Below are positions 7,479-15,107 of a stretch of DNA of 21,075 nucleotides, in pieces. Location of the stretch: contig JBEKTJ010000113.1 in assembly GCA_049516155.1 (NCBI GenBank), forward strand, positions 1-21,075, in the 5' to 3' direction. The stretch's first letter is position 1, and every line of letters begins with the position of its first letter. Below the pieces are notes generated by a model. It did not search any database. It saw only the letters and a list, made by a program, of their open reading frames with translations, and was not told where the DNA came from. The stretch comes from Bog-159 sp049516155 (GTDB lineage Bacteria; Acidobacteriota; Terriglobia; Bryobacterales; Bryobacteraceae). A program made the position numbers and the translations under genes.

Positions 7479-8357
7479 ATGAAGTTCTTCGCCAATCTCC
7501 TGGCGCTGCCGCTCCTCCTGTCATCGGCGCACGCGCAGGTCTTCACTTTCACGCACGATGAAATGTTGAAGTACACCTCCCACAACCCGTTCGACCGCTT
7601 CGAAGACGGCCGTCCCAAAGTGCCCGACGCCATTTTGGAAAAAGTGAAGGGCCTCTCCGCCGAGGAAGTCTGGGCCGTGCTGCCCGGAGGCGGTTTTCGC
7701 AATCAGTACGAAGGAAACTGGCGCATCCTGCATCCCAATCGCAAGCTGGTGGGCCGCGCGGTGACAGTCCAATTCATGCCCGCGCGCCCCGACATCGCCG
7801 ACATCATGGAGGCCGACGCAAAGGCTAAAGGGCTCCGCGACAATGGCAACCAGCGGGTCCTCGACCTGCTAAAGCCTGGCGATGTGCTGGTGGCAGACCT
7901 GTTCGGCAAAGTCGAGGAGGGCACCGTCGTCGGCGATAACCTGGCAACATATATATATGCCATTACCGGAACCGGCTTGGTGGTGGATGGCGCCATCCGC
8001 GACCTGGAAGGCATCCAGCCCATCGATATGTCGGTGTACTGCCGCGGTGTACACCCCACGCCGATCCGCAATGTCATGCTGACCGGCATCAACGTTCCCG
8101 TCCGCATCGGCGGCGCCACGGTCATGCCCGGCGATGTGGTATTCGGCGATAGCGAAGGCGTCTATTTCATCCCTCCGCAAATGGTGAAGCAGGTGGTGGA
8201 CAAGGCCGATGTGACGCACATCCACGACGAGTGGACGCAAATGAAATTCAAGACCGGTAAGTATAAATCGACCGACATATATCCCAGTCCGCGAGACCCC
8301 GCGCTAAAGAAAGAGTACGAGGAATATTTGAAACAGAAGTTGGGACAACAGCAATGA
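7479..8357 (+). CDS. Exported RraA-like protein (HMG/CHA aldolase fold)
   Basis: The 292-residue protein belongs to the RraA/demethylmenaquinone-methyltransferase-like family, whose characterised members are 4-hydroxy-4-methyl-2-oxoglutarate aldolases with oxaloacetate decarboxylase side activity, or RNase E regulators. The central segment carries the family core: GDVLVADLFGKVEEGTVVGDN, then GTGLVVDGAIRDLEGI with the Arg-Asp pair (VDGAIRD, about residues 169-175), and PGDVVFGDSEGVYFIPP. It begins with a Sec-type signal peptide (MKFFANLLALPLLLSSAHAQ), unusual for a normally cytosolic family. An N-terminal ~60-residue extension and a C-terminal lysine-rich tail also exceed the ~160-residue core. 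ATG 7479 is chosen because it gives the signal peptide. The stop overlaps the next start (ATGA). The substrate is unknown. Confidence 0.88.
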   Translation: MKFFANLLALPLLLSSAHAQVFTFTHDEMLKYTSHNPFDRFEDGRPKVPDAILEKVKGLSAEEVWAVLPGGGFRNQYEGNWRILHPNRKLVGRAVTVQFMPARPDIADIMEADAKAKGLRDNGNQRVLDLLKPGDVLVADLFGKVEEGTVVGDNLATYIYAITGTGLVVDGAIRDLEGIQPIDMSVYCRGVHPTPIRNVMLTGINVPVRIGGATVMPGDVVFGDSEGVYFIPPQMVKQVVDKADVTHIHDEWTQMKFKTGKYKSTDIYPSPRDPALKKEYEEYLKQKLGQQQ

Positions 8358-9898
8358 AAACAAGAATTGCACTTACAGCATGCCTGGCGATGTTGTGGAT
8401 TTCGCATTCGGTCGCCGATAACTGGCTCTCCTACGGCCATGATCCGCAGCGCACCGGCTGGAGCCCGAAGGAAACGGACATCAACCGCGACAACGCAAAA
8501 TCCATCACGCTGATTTGGAAGGCGCATCTCGACAACCAGCCCCGCGAGTTGAATTCGCTCACCGCGCCGGTCAACGTCGAATGGGTCACCACCGATAAGG
8601 GCATGGCGGAAATCGTGCTTGTGGGCGGCGCTTCAGACAACCTATTCGCGCTGGATGCCGATAGCGGCAAACTAATCTGGAAAAAGTCGTTTGAGGCGGA
8701 GAGCAAACCGCACCAGCAGCCCTTCTGGCTTTGTCCCAACGCATTGAACGACACGCCGCTGATTCGCAAAGATGGGCTGGCCGCCACCGTTTTCGTCATC
8801 GCCGGCGACGGCAAGCTGCACACGCTGAACGTCATCAACGGAGAGGATCGCACTCCGCCGCAAAAGTTCGTGCCGCCGTTCTCAAAGAACTGGAGCCTGA
8901 ATCTGGTGAACAACGTGCTGTACACCAACACTTCGCAAGGCTGCAACGGCGCGAAGTCCGGCGTTTACGCCATGAACCTCGGCGTGCCGGAGCATCCCGT
9001 CCAGTTCTTCCAGTCGGCTAACGGCGGCGCCGGCATCTGGGGACGTGCGGGCGTAGCCGTCGGCACGCACGGCATGGTGTTCGCGCAGACCGGCGACGGC
9101 TCCTACGACGCCGCCAAAGGCCAGTTCCCCGACACCGTGTTGCAGTTATCGGCGAAAGACCTGAAACTGGTGGACTACTTCACTCCCGCGAATCACAATT
9201 ACCTCACGCGCAAGGATCTGGACATGGGATCCACATCGCCCACCGTTTTCTCCATCGGCGGACACGAGGTGGTAGCCGCCGGCGGCAAGGAAGGCGTGGT
9301 CTACCTGCTGGATGCCGAGCACATCGGCGGTCCGGACCATAAGACACCGCTCTACCGCAGTCCGGTGCTGGCCAATGAAGACGCCGATTTCGCGGGCCGC
9401 GGATTCTGGGGCGCATTCGCCACAGCCGAAGATGAGCAGCAGAACCGCTGGCTCTACGCACCGGCGTCGGGAGCGCCGGCCAGTGGCGCGAAATTCCCGC
9501 TGACCAATGGCGAAGCGCCGAACGGCAGCATCATGGCTTTCCGGGTCACCGAAAAGGAAGGTAAGTTCGAGGCGGCGCCCGCGTGGATTTCGCGCGACAT
9601 GAATTTGCCCGAGCCGCCGATTGTGGCGGGTGGCCTGGTATTTGCCATTTCGAACGGCGAGTTCGCGCGCCAGTCCAAGGGGACCGAGGGCGGGCTATAT
9701 AGTTCTGCCGAGCGCATCGCCAAGCACACGGGACACGCGGTGCTCTACGCATTCGACGCGGCCACCGGGAAGGAATTATATTCCAGCGGCGAGACCATGC
9801 CAAGCTGGACGCACTTCAGCGGAATTTCGATCTCCGGCGGCAAGGTATTTGTGACGACTTACGATTCCAACGTGTATGCTTTCGGTGTGAAACAGTAG
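8354..9898 (+). CDS. Exported PQQ-type beta-propeller (quinoprotein-like)
   Basis: This 514-residue protein has an N-terminal signal peptide (residues 1-21, likely cleaved after SVA) followed directly by NWLSYGHDPQRTGWS, the usual opening of PQQ-binding propeller proteins. Propeller-style repeats recur: LFALDADSGKLIWKKSF, VYLLDAEHIGG, LYAFDAATGKELYSSG and VFVTTYDSNVYAFGVK at the end. No haem c motif (CxxCH) is present, so it is not a quinohaemoprotein. I cannot identify the vicinal disulfide and Asp/Glu set of alcohol dehydrogenases. It may be an enzyme or only a structural propeller. It overlaps the rraA-like gene by 4 bp, so the two are probably translated together and act in the same compartment. 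Confidence 0.85.
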   Translation: MKTRIALTACLAMLWISHSVADNWLSYGHDPQRTGWSPKETDINRDNAKSITLIWKAHLDNQPRELNSLTAPVNVEWVTTDKGMAEIVLVGGASDNLFALDADSGKLIWKKSFEAESKPHQQPFWLCPNALNDTPLIRKDGLAATVFVIAGDGKLHTLNVINGEDRTPPQKFVPPFSKNWSLNLVNNVLYTNTSQGCNGAKSGVYAMNLGVPEHPVQFFQSANGGAGIWGRAGVAVGTHGMVFAQTGDGSYDAAKGQFPDTVLQLSAKDLKLVDYFTPANHNYLTRKDLDMGSTSPTVFSIGGHEVVAAGGKEGVVYLLDAEHIGGPDHKTPLYRSPVLANEDADFAGRGFWGAFATAEDEQQNRWLYAPASGAPASGAKFPLTNGEAPNGSIMAFRVTEKEGKFEAAPAWISRDMNLPEPPIVAGGLVFAISNGEFARQSKGTEGGLYSSAERIAKHTGHAVLYAFDAATGKELYSSGETMPSWTHFSGISISGGKVFVTTYDSNVYAFGVKQ

Positions 9899-9913
9899 GG
9901 CCGATGCCCGGAG

Positions 9914-10221
9914 GTGAACTTGTCCGCAGTCGCAGAAGCTGGTGGCATTGTCGTCCGCTATCACCATGCGGGAACGCCCCAATTGCTGCTAGTGACAGCC
10001 AAGGACAATCCCACGCACTGGATCTTCCCGAAAGGCCATATTGAAGACGGCGAGTCAGCCGAGAGCGCGGCGGTGGGGGACGAAAGATCCGCTGGTGTTC
10101 TTACGATGAGGCCTTAGCGATCCTCTCCTTTGAAGACATTAAGGCGCTGGTCCGCAAGTCGGCGAAGCTGATCGGAATTGAACGACAGGGAGGTTCCCCG
10201 CATGGCAGCCAAGCCCGCTGA
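9914..10221 (+). pseudogene. Nudix hydrolase, deleted within the Nudix box
   Basis: The frame opening at GTG 9914 (or TTG 9920, which lies five bases after a GGAGG at 9910-9914) gives AVAEAGGIVVRYH, LLLVTAKDNPTHWIFPKGHIEDGESAESAAV. This is a clear Nudix N-terminal half. The motif GX5EX7REUXEEXGU is present up to the seventh X (GHIEDGE, SAESAAV). The REUXEEXGU part is missing and the frame ends at 10117. In the frame that reads through to 10221 the usual Nudix C-terminus resumes (GRKIRWCSYDEALAILSFEDIKALV). A deletion of several dozen codons, not a multiple of three, removed the metal-binding glutamates, so the product must be inactive as a Nudix enzyme. The 3' end overlaps the next remnant. 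Confidence 0.85.
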
Positions 10222-10436
10222 TTTCTTCATTGGCGTCGCCGACCTATTCACGATCCTCTTACCGGGAGCGCTACTCTCCTACCTGGCTATCGACATGGCG
10301 ACGCAGCACATCATCGACGGGATTACTCCGCCCATTCAGGGCGGGTCATTTGGCATCTTTGATCGGCGCTGATTTGCTCGACCCTCAGATAGTGTTCAAC
10401 CTCACCTCCGCGCGGCGTCGGCTCAAGCTATTCTGA
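10202..10436 (+). pseudogene. Small membrane protein remnant, frameshifted
   Basis: From ATG 10202 the frame encodes MAAKPADFFIGVADLFTILL, then PGALLSYLAIDMATQHIID, with one strong hydrophobic segment, and stops at about 10372. A second frame, entered near 10340, continues AGHLASLIGADLLDP before diverging and stopping at 10436. The two pieces look like parts of one membrane protein joined across an internal deletion, but I recall the family only vaguely. It directly follows and overlaps the broken Nudix gene, and an intact pair may exist in relatives. The alternative is a genuine 56-residue single-pass protein. Confidence 0.5.
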
Positions 10437-10443
10437 AGAAGGT

Positions 10444-10451
10444 GGGAGGAG
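10444..10451 (+). promoter_or_regulatory. Strong ribosome-binding site for the DHFR-like gene
   Basis: GGGAGGAG ends 9 bp before the ATG at 10461. It is one of the best Shine-Dalgarno matches in the window and fixes the start of the gene after it. Most other genes here have weak or no such site. Confidence 0.6.
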
Positions 10452-10460
10452 ATTTGCAGC

Positions 10461-10994
10461 ATGGCAAAACTTGTCTACGGATTGAACCAGTCCCTCGATG
10501 GCTACGTCGACCACATGGCGCTTGGGCCGCCTGCGCCCGCAGCCTTCTGTCACTTCATCGAGCTGGTGCGTGGCCTGACGGGCTTCATCTACGGTCGCCA
10601 CATGTACGAGATCATGCGTTATTGGGACGAAGATCGTCCTGATTGGGACGCGGAGGATCGCGACTTCGCGGTGGCGTGGCGGAGGCAGCCGAAGTGGGTC
10701 GTGTCGCGTTCCCTCAAGTCAGTTGGCCCCAACGCCACGCTTGTCGCGGATGACTTCGAGAAGGTGATACGCGGGCTGAAGGCTGAGTTGGCTGGCGAGA
10801 TTCACGTTGGCGGACCAGTCTTGGCGCAAAGCCTGACCGAAGCCGGTCTTATCGATGAGTATCGACTCTACCTCCGCCCCGTCGTGCTTGGTGGTGGCCA
10901 GCCATTCTTCGCCGGCCCCCGGCCGCCGCTCCACTTGGTGGCCAGCGATTTAATCGCCGATGACTTGATTCGGTTGACGTACGTTCCTGCTTAA
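10461..10994 (+). CDS. RibD C-terminal / dihydrofolate reductase-like protein
   Basis: The 177-residue product has the fold of the RibD C-terminal/YwjB-type reductases, small cytosolic proteins related to dihydrofolate reductase that usually use NADPH. Visible signatures are the N-terminal strand and loop LVYGLNQSLDGYVD, a central FIYGRHMYEIMRYW, the nucleotide-binding segment IHVGGPVLAQSLTEAGLIDEY (about residues 114-134) and YLRPVVLGGGQPFF. It is intact, unlike its two upstream neighbours. True substrates of such stand-alone members are mostly unknown; it should not be taken as folA or ribD. It appears to be a single-gene unit. Confidence 0.88.
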   Translation: MAKLVYGLNQSLDGYVDHMALGPPAPAAFCHFIELVRGLTGFIYGRHMYEIMRYWDEDRPDWDAEDRDFAVAWRRQPKWVVSRSLKSVGPNATLVADDFEKVIRGLKAELAGEIHVGGPVLAQSLTEAGLIDEYRLYLRPVVLGGGQPFFAGPRPPLHLVASDLIADDLIRLTYVPA

Positions 10995-11181
10995 TCGCGC
11001 GACTCGCCCGACGGACTGCGCTCAGAAATTCAAACTGAGACACTAACCCGTTTTTGGGCCTCTCGCCGCCTGGAGCAAAGCGGTTGCTTTGGATAGAAAA
11101 CCCGCCGAAGCGCGCGCGGCGCGAGTCCCTGCCCCGCCAGCCGACCGCCTGAATCCGTGACAACTGGCAAAGAATGGCGCC
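10995..11181. other. Intergenic gap between convergent genes
   Basis: The gap lies between the DHFR-like gene and the end of the minus-strand cluster. I see only weak structure: CTCAG (11021-11025) facing CTGAG (11035-11039), and a short CCC-GTTTTT-GGG palindrome shortly after. Neither is a convincing terminator, and no gene fits. Confidence 0.4.
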
Positions 11182-11613
11182 CTAATGGACCACCTTGATC
11201 ACGAGGTTCGCGGTGGCGGTGTGCCCCGCGCCATCTTCGGCGATCAGCTTGTATTCGGTGTCTTTAAGGGGCGCCACCTGCTGACAGTAACTTACTGCCG
11301 GATGTAAATCGCCAATCGCGGGCTCAATGCGGACTCGCTTCGCGCCGTAAACACCAAAACAGATCTTGGTTTGTTCCCCGCGCCGGATCGCCTGCGGTGC
11401 GGCATAGAAATTGATAATCCTGAAATCCGTGCCGCCAATCAGATCGATCGTCTCGCGGGCGCGCCGCGCTTCCTCTTCCTGGCGCGCCTGCTCGCCCTTC
11501 CGCACGCTCCGCCAGCGCGAGTAGAAGATCCAGCCATCGTAGAGCATGGCGGCCAGCACCCCGATGGTTAGCCACGGCAACACACGGCGGATTAGCCCGA
11601 TGCCCTCGCGCAT
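11182..11613 (-). CDS. Small membrane-anchored protein, unknown function
   Basis: I do not recognise the family. The 143-residue protein has a short N-terminus and one transmembrane segment (VLPWLTIGVLAAMLYDGWIFY, about residues 11-31). A basic, charged helical stretch rich in Arg/Glu (about 33-55) follows, then a beta-rich C-terminal half (INFYAAPQAIRRGEQTKICF through ANLVIKVVH). That half reads like an immunoglobulin-like domain of the sort found in bacterial surface proteins. It has two cysteines (in KICFG and SYCQQ) that could pair if the domain is outside. The ATG immediately follows the stop of the preceding gene with no gap, so it is the last gene of the five-gene minus-strand cluster. 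Confidence 0.75.
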   Translation of the reverse strand: MREGIGLIRRVLPWLTIGVLAAMLYDGWIFYSRWRSVRKGEQARQEEEARRARETIDLIGGTDFRIINFYAAPQAIRRGEQTKICFGVYGAKRVRIEPAIGDLHPAVSYCQQVAPLKDTEYKLIAEDGAGHTATANLVIKVVH

Positions 11614-12366
11614 TCAAACTCCACGGAAGAAAAACGCATCCCGCACCGTCAGCTTCTTCCCTTCCAGGTATAGGTCGGCATCCGCCTTAAGAACCGGCGC
11701 CGGCAGATCCAGTACAGCTTGATCCAAAACTACCACGCCATGTTTGGCCAGTACCTTGACGATTGCCGCGCGCAGGTTCTCCAGCTTGGCAAACGCGCCT
11801 TCACCTATGGCTTGCCGGTGCGCCATAGCGAGATCCACCGGTGCTCCCGTCTCGGCGGAGTACAGGATACTGTTCGGATCGGGCGCGAAAGTGCCGCCAT
11901 CCTCGTATTGGGCATATTCGGAAAACCTTACGGACGCGAACGGAGTGGCCAGAGAGAGCGCCACGCAGCAACCGTACCAGCCCTTGCCCGCGTACGTCGC
12001 GGTGCGCAGTGCGCTGTCGGGGTCCTCCGGATCTTCCGGCTCCGGGTACTCGGTCTCGGTTTCGAATTCGAACTCGCCGCCCTTCGGGGCCACGAAGAAA
12101 ACGTGATACGACTGAAAGTCCGGCTGGTCGGGCGGCAGTTCGTCCTCATCGTCATCGTCCCTATCGGTGTCCCAATAGGTGCGGTCGTTCTCCGCTTCGG
12201 TCTGCCACATCAGCGCGGCGCCCGAAATCTTTCGCAAGTCCCGCTCCAGTGCCGCGCGAATGTCGTGAAAGTACGACTCATCCCTGTTGAATTCTTCAAT
12301 CACGCCATCCGGCCAGCACTCCACAATGGCAGCGGCTACATCCTCCGGAATGCCGTTCGCATTCAT
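11614..12366 (-). CDS. Acidic protein of unknown function
   Basis: No family is recognised for this 250-residue protein. It has no signal peptide or membrane segment and is probably cytosolic. It contains two strongly acidic patches, around DRDDDDEDELPPDQPD and EYPEPEDPEDPDSA, flanking a beta-rich stretch (SYHVFFVAPKGGEFEF). The C-terminal half is more ordinary, with a helical segment LENLRAAIVKVLAKHG and ending TVRDAFFFRGV. The open frame extends 31 codons upstream into the previous gene, but ATG 12366 is chosen because it lies 4 bp after that gene's stop; the upstream residues (RPRRTRTSTGRS...) are the antisense-like product of another frame. The next gene starts directly after its stop, so coupling with both neighbours is likely. 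Confidence 0.75.
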   Translation of the reverse strand: MNANGIPEDVAAAIVECWPDGVIEEFNRDESYFHDIRAALERDLRKISGAALMWQTEAENDRTYWDTDRDDDDEDELPPDQPDFQSYHVFFVAPKGGEFEFETETEYPEPEDPEDPDSALRTATYAGKGWYGCCVALSLATPFASVRFSEYAQYEDGGTFAPDPNSILYSAETGAPVDLAMAHRQAIGEGAFAKLENLRAAIVKVLAKHGVVVLDQAVLDLPAPVLKADADLYLEGKKLTVRDAFFFRGV

Positions 12367-12370
12367 ACTT

Positions 12371-13411
12371 TCATTGTGCCAGCTTGCCGTCCGCATGCAG
12401 GGCATGCAGCGTCGCCACACCGATCTGCCCGTTGAGGTTCTCGTCCGGCGAGGGCGCATCCCCGCCCCCGAACCATGCCGTCAACCGGCCCCCCATCAGT
12501 TCGATGGTGGGGTCGCAAACCACCCGGCTATCCCACGCTTCATGCCCGCTGAAAACCGCCGGCAGTTTCTCCCAATGCACGCCGTCAGTGGAACGCGCCA
12601 TTCCCAGCCGCCGATTCTCCTGCGCGTCGCGGCCGGTATACAGGATCCAATAATAGCCGTGCGCGATCCACACGGCCGGCTCGCCCAGCCCCATTTCGTC
12701 GAAGCTGCCGTACTTGCCCAACTCCAAAACCGGGTTGGACCGCAACTTCTGCCAATGTTCGCCGTCGAGCGAACGGGCCACTCCCAACCGCTGCCGCCGC
12801 GCGCGATCCTCGCCCAGATAGAACAGGTAGAAGTAACCTCCCACCTTAATCGCGTAGGGATCCGCCAGACCGCGTTCGTCCCAACTGCCGCGCGGACCGA
12901 AATCCATCACTGGAAAGCGCGCCTTGCGCCAGTGACGGCCGTCGCTGGCGCGCGCCAATCCCAGCCGGGGCGCTTCCTTGGGTCCGGCCTGATACCAATA
13001 CGAAAACTCGCCCCCGTCGAAAAGGGCGGAGCCGTTCGCCGCGATGTAGCCCGCTTCGCCCAGACGCGCCTCAGGCGCTAGCACGACGCCTTCCTTCTTC
13101 CAGGTGAGGCCGTCGCTGGAAGTCGCCAGGAGCGTGCGCCACGTGCTGCCGTCGAAACCCGAATAAAAGTTGTAATAAGCCGTGCCGCGGTGTACCACCG
13201 AAGGATTCAACGCATCGTGCGAGTCCCACTCGCCGGGGCGGCCATGCGGCAAAACCGGAGCGTTGCGGGGTTCCCATTCGTAACTCACCTGCGGCTGGGC
13301 GGGCGCCAACTCCGGAAGGCGGAAATCCGCATATCCGCATCCGCCACACGTAAGGGCCAGCAGTCCGAGCGCGCTGCCGCCAGCGGCACGCATCGCCATA
13401 ATGACGTTCAT
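12371..13411 (-). CDS. Five-bladed propeller glycosidase-like exported protein
   Basis: The 346-residue protein shows repeated blades typical of the GH32/43/62/68/130 five-bladed propeller group, which act on glycans. Four copies of a [ST]xDGxxWxK-like motif are visible (SSDGLTWKK, ASDGRHWRK, SLDGEHWQK, STDGVHWEK). They alternate with strands such as NPSVVHRGTAYYNFYSG, DPYAIKVGGYFYLFYLG, EPAVWIAHGYYWILYTG and DPTIELMGGRLTAWFGG. The N-terminus is a hydrophobic export signal ending in cysteines (LALTCGGCG), suggesting a lipoprotein, though the lipobox is imperfect. Catalytic carboxylates cannot be assigned with certainty, so it may bind rather than cleave sugars. It overlaps the upstream kinase gene by 4 bp (ATGA) and lies 4 bp before the next gene. 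Confidence 0.8.
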   Translation of the reverse strand: MNVIMAMRAAGGSALGLLALTCGGCGYADFRLPELAPAQPQVSYEWEPRNAPVLPHGRPGEWDSHDALNPSVVHRGTAYYNFYSGFDGSTWRTLLATSSDGLTWKKEGVVLAPEARLGEAGYIAANGSALFDGGEFSYWYQAGPKEAPRLGLARASDGRHWRKARFPVMDFGPRGSWDERGLADPYAIKVGGYFYLFYLGEDRARRQRLGVARSLDGEHWQKLRSNPVLELGKYGSFDEMGLGEPAVWIAHGYYWILYTGRDAQENRRLGMARSTDGVHWEKLPAVFSGHEAWDSRVVCDPTIELMGGRLTAWFGGGDAPSPDENLNGQIGVATLHALHADGKLAQ

Positions 13412-14562
13412 GGAATCGGTACGCGCAGCTTAAGGCCGGCGCCCCGCCCAGGCCGCGATTCCAGAGTCATCTCCGCGTTCAGCGCCCGCGCGCGCCGCTG
13501 AAAACTGGCTGGCCCCAGGCGCAGCAGTTCCAATTCATCCAACGAATAGACGCCGGAGAAACGGAAGCCGCCGCCATTGTCGTCCACCGACAACTCCAGC
13601 GTCCTGGCCACCCGCTCCAGCGAAACGGCCACGCGCGTGGCTCCCGCGTGTTTCAGAACGTTGTGCAGGGCCTCCCGCAGCATCTGGATCACCTCCGAAG
13701 CCATTTCTTCGGGGAACTTGAGGGGTCCTTCGCCGCCTACGAATGAAACCGGAATACCGCTCTCCTTCTGAAAGTTTTCGCAAATCCGCCGCGCCGTGGC
13801 GTATAGATTAGATCCCTGCATATCGGGCGGACGCATGCTCCGGACGAACGCGCGCAATTCCTTCACTTGTTGCTGCGCCAACTCCTGCAGGCCGCGCAGG
13901 TCGTCCATGCCGGCGCCGGAATCCCGCTCCAGGAGTTTCCGCAGAATCTCCAACCGCATCTGCAGGCTGATGAAACTTTGCAGGGGACCGTCATGGAAAT
14001 CGGAGGCGATGCGTTGCCTTTCCGCCTCGCGCGCGCGGTGAGCCTCCTCCCGCGTCTCGCTGGCTTCGCACTCCAGTGCCTGCATGCGCGATTCCAGGCG
14101 CTTCTTATAGACCGCGAACGCATAAGCCAGCGCGCCCGTGACTACCGCCGTACGCCGGATCGGAAACACGCTATCGGATTGCACGGCGACGCAGAAGATC
14201 GCACTCACCAACACCACAATCAAAACTTCCGGCGCTCCGTACACGAACACCGCCTCCGCCAGCATGTAAAGAAAGTAGAATGCGGGAAGCCAGATTACGG
14301 ATCCGACGGCGGCGCTCACCAACACCAGAAAATAGACTAAATCCACGAAGAGTTCCAGCAGAGCGAAAGCGCGGCCGCTCTGCCTTCTAAGTGGCACCAC
14401 CAGGCTGAACACCAGATAAACGACGGCCGAGGCCACCACCCACGGGGTCGAGCGGGGAGGGAGCAGTAGCCCGCTGGCCAATCCGCCACCTGCAAACGCC
14501 AGACGCATCCATATCAAGACGCGCCTCCAGGCGGCCGGCAGCGGAACCATATTACCTGGCAC
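13408..14562 (-). CDS. Membrane histidine kinase, NarL/DesK type, orphan
   Basis: This is a 384-residue two-component sensor. The first ~155 residues form several hydrophobic helices with no recognisable extracellular sensor domain. A coiled, charged linker (about 155-180) precedes the HisKA_3 phosphoacceptor motif ERQRIASDFHDGPLQSF, with the phosphorylated His190. The ATPase domain shows the N-box in REALHNVLKHAGATRV and a D-box-like DDNGGGF, and ends TLESRPGRGAGLKLRVPIP. The HisKA_3 class normally pairs with a LuxR-type response regulator, but none is encoded in the window. The frame starts at GTG 14562; ATG 14550 is an alternative four codons later. The gene lies 17 bp after the methyltransferase gene and overlaps the propeller gene by 4 bp, so it may sense or control envelope-glycan functions. 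Confidence 0.93.
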   Translation of the reverse strand: MPGNMVPLPAAWRRVLIWMRLAFAGGGLASGLLLPPRSTPWVVASAVVYLVFSLVVPLRRQSGRAFALLELFVDLVYFLVLVSAAVGSVIWLPAFYFLYMLAEAVFVYGAPEVLIVVLVSAIFCVAVQSDSVFPIRRTAVVTGALAYAFAVYKKRLESRMQALECEASETREEAHRAREAERQRIASDFHDGPLQSFISLQMRLEILRKLLERDSGAGMDDLRGLQELAQQQVKELRAFVRSMRPPDMQGSNLYATARRICENFQKESGIPVSFVGGEGPLKFPEEMASEVIQMLREALHNVLKHAGATRVAVSLERVARTLELSVDDNGGGFRFSGVYSLDELELLRLGPASFQRRARALNAEMTLESRPGRGAGLKLRVPIP

Positions 14563-14579
14563 TTGTGCCCATCATGCAG

Positions 14580-15107
14580 CTAACGCCGGTATAGAAAAAG
14601 TGTATGACTGCGGCCCTCGCCATCGTCTTCGATGTCTTCCACCTTTGCCGGCGTCCAGCCCCTGAATTCGAAATCGTGCGCGACGACGCGCGTTCCTTTT
14701 CTCAATTGCCGCTCTAGCAGCGGCTGCACTTTATCGTTGGAATTCGGCAATAGGTATACGGTGATCAAATCCCCTGAACTGTAATCCTGCTTCAGAATAT
14801 CTCCATTAACAATCTGCGCGGTCTTTTCCAAGCCGAGTTTGCGGATACGCTCCAGGCTTTGCCGGCACAGATCTTTATCTAATTCCACGCCAATGGCTTC
14901 GGCGTGGAACTTCTGGGCCGCCGCGATCACGATGCGTCCGTCGCCGCTGCCCAGATCGAACATCTTCTCGCCCGGTTTGAGTCCCCCCAGTTCCAGCATC
15001 TTCACTACAATGCTTTCGGGAGTCGGGTAATAAGGCGCCAATTTCTCGGGATCCTGCGCCAAGGCCACTGCGCCAATCAGCAGAAATATAATACGGCGTA
15101 ATCGCAT
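14580..15107 (-). CDS. SAM-dependent methyltransferase with N-terminal signal
   Basis: The 175-residue class I methyltransferase carries motif I MFDLGSGDGRIV (about residues 49-60) for S-adenosylmethionine. It also has the acidic residue at the end of the second strand (IGVELDKDL) and the later VNGDILKQD and VVAHDFEF segments. It begins with MRLRRIIFLLIGAVALAQDP, a clear Sec-type signal or membrane anchor. This is odd because SAM is cytosolic; related methyltransferases from this phylum often show the same N-terminus, and the protein may be membrane-tethered with its active site inside. ATG 15107 is preferred over an upstream TTG, whose extra residues show no conservation. It heads the five-gene cluster, and its target is unknown. 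The segment LAPYYPTPESIVVKMLEL resembles lysine-methyltransferase-like families. Confidence 0.85.
   Translation of the reverse strand: MRLRRIIFLLIGAVALAQDPEKLAPYYPTPESIVVKMLELGGLKPGEKMFDLGSGDGRIVIAAAQKFHAEAIGVELDKDLCRQSLERIRKLGLEKTAQIVNGDILKQDYSSGDLITVYLLPNSNDKVQPLLERQLRKGTRVVAHDFEFRGWTPAKVEDIEDDGEGRSHTLFLYRR

Noticed and set aside
11021..11039. CTCAG/CTGAG pair after the DHFR-like gene as a terminator or element end
   Set aside because: A 5-bp stem with a 9-base loop is expected often by chance. No matching inverted end or transposase is nearby.
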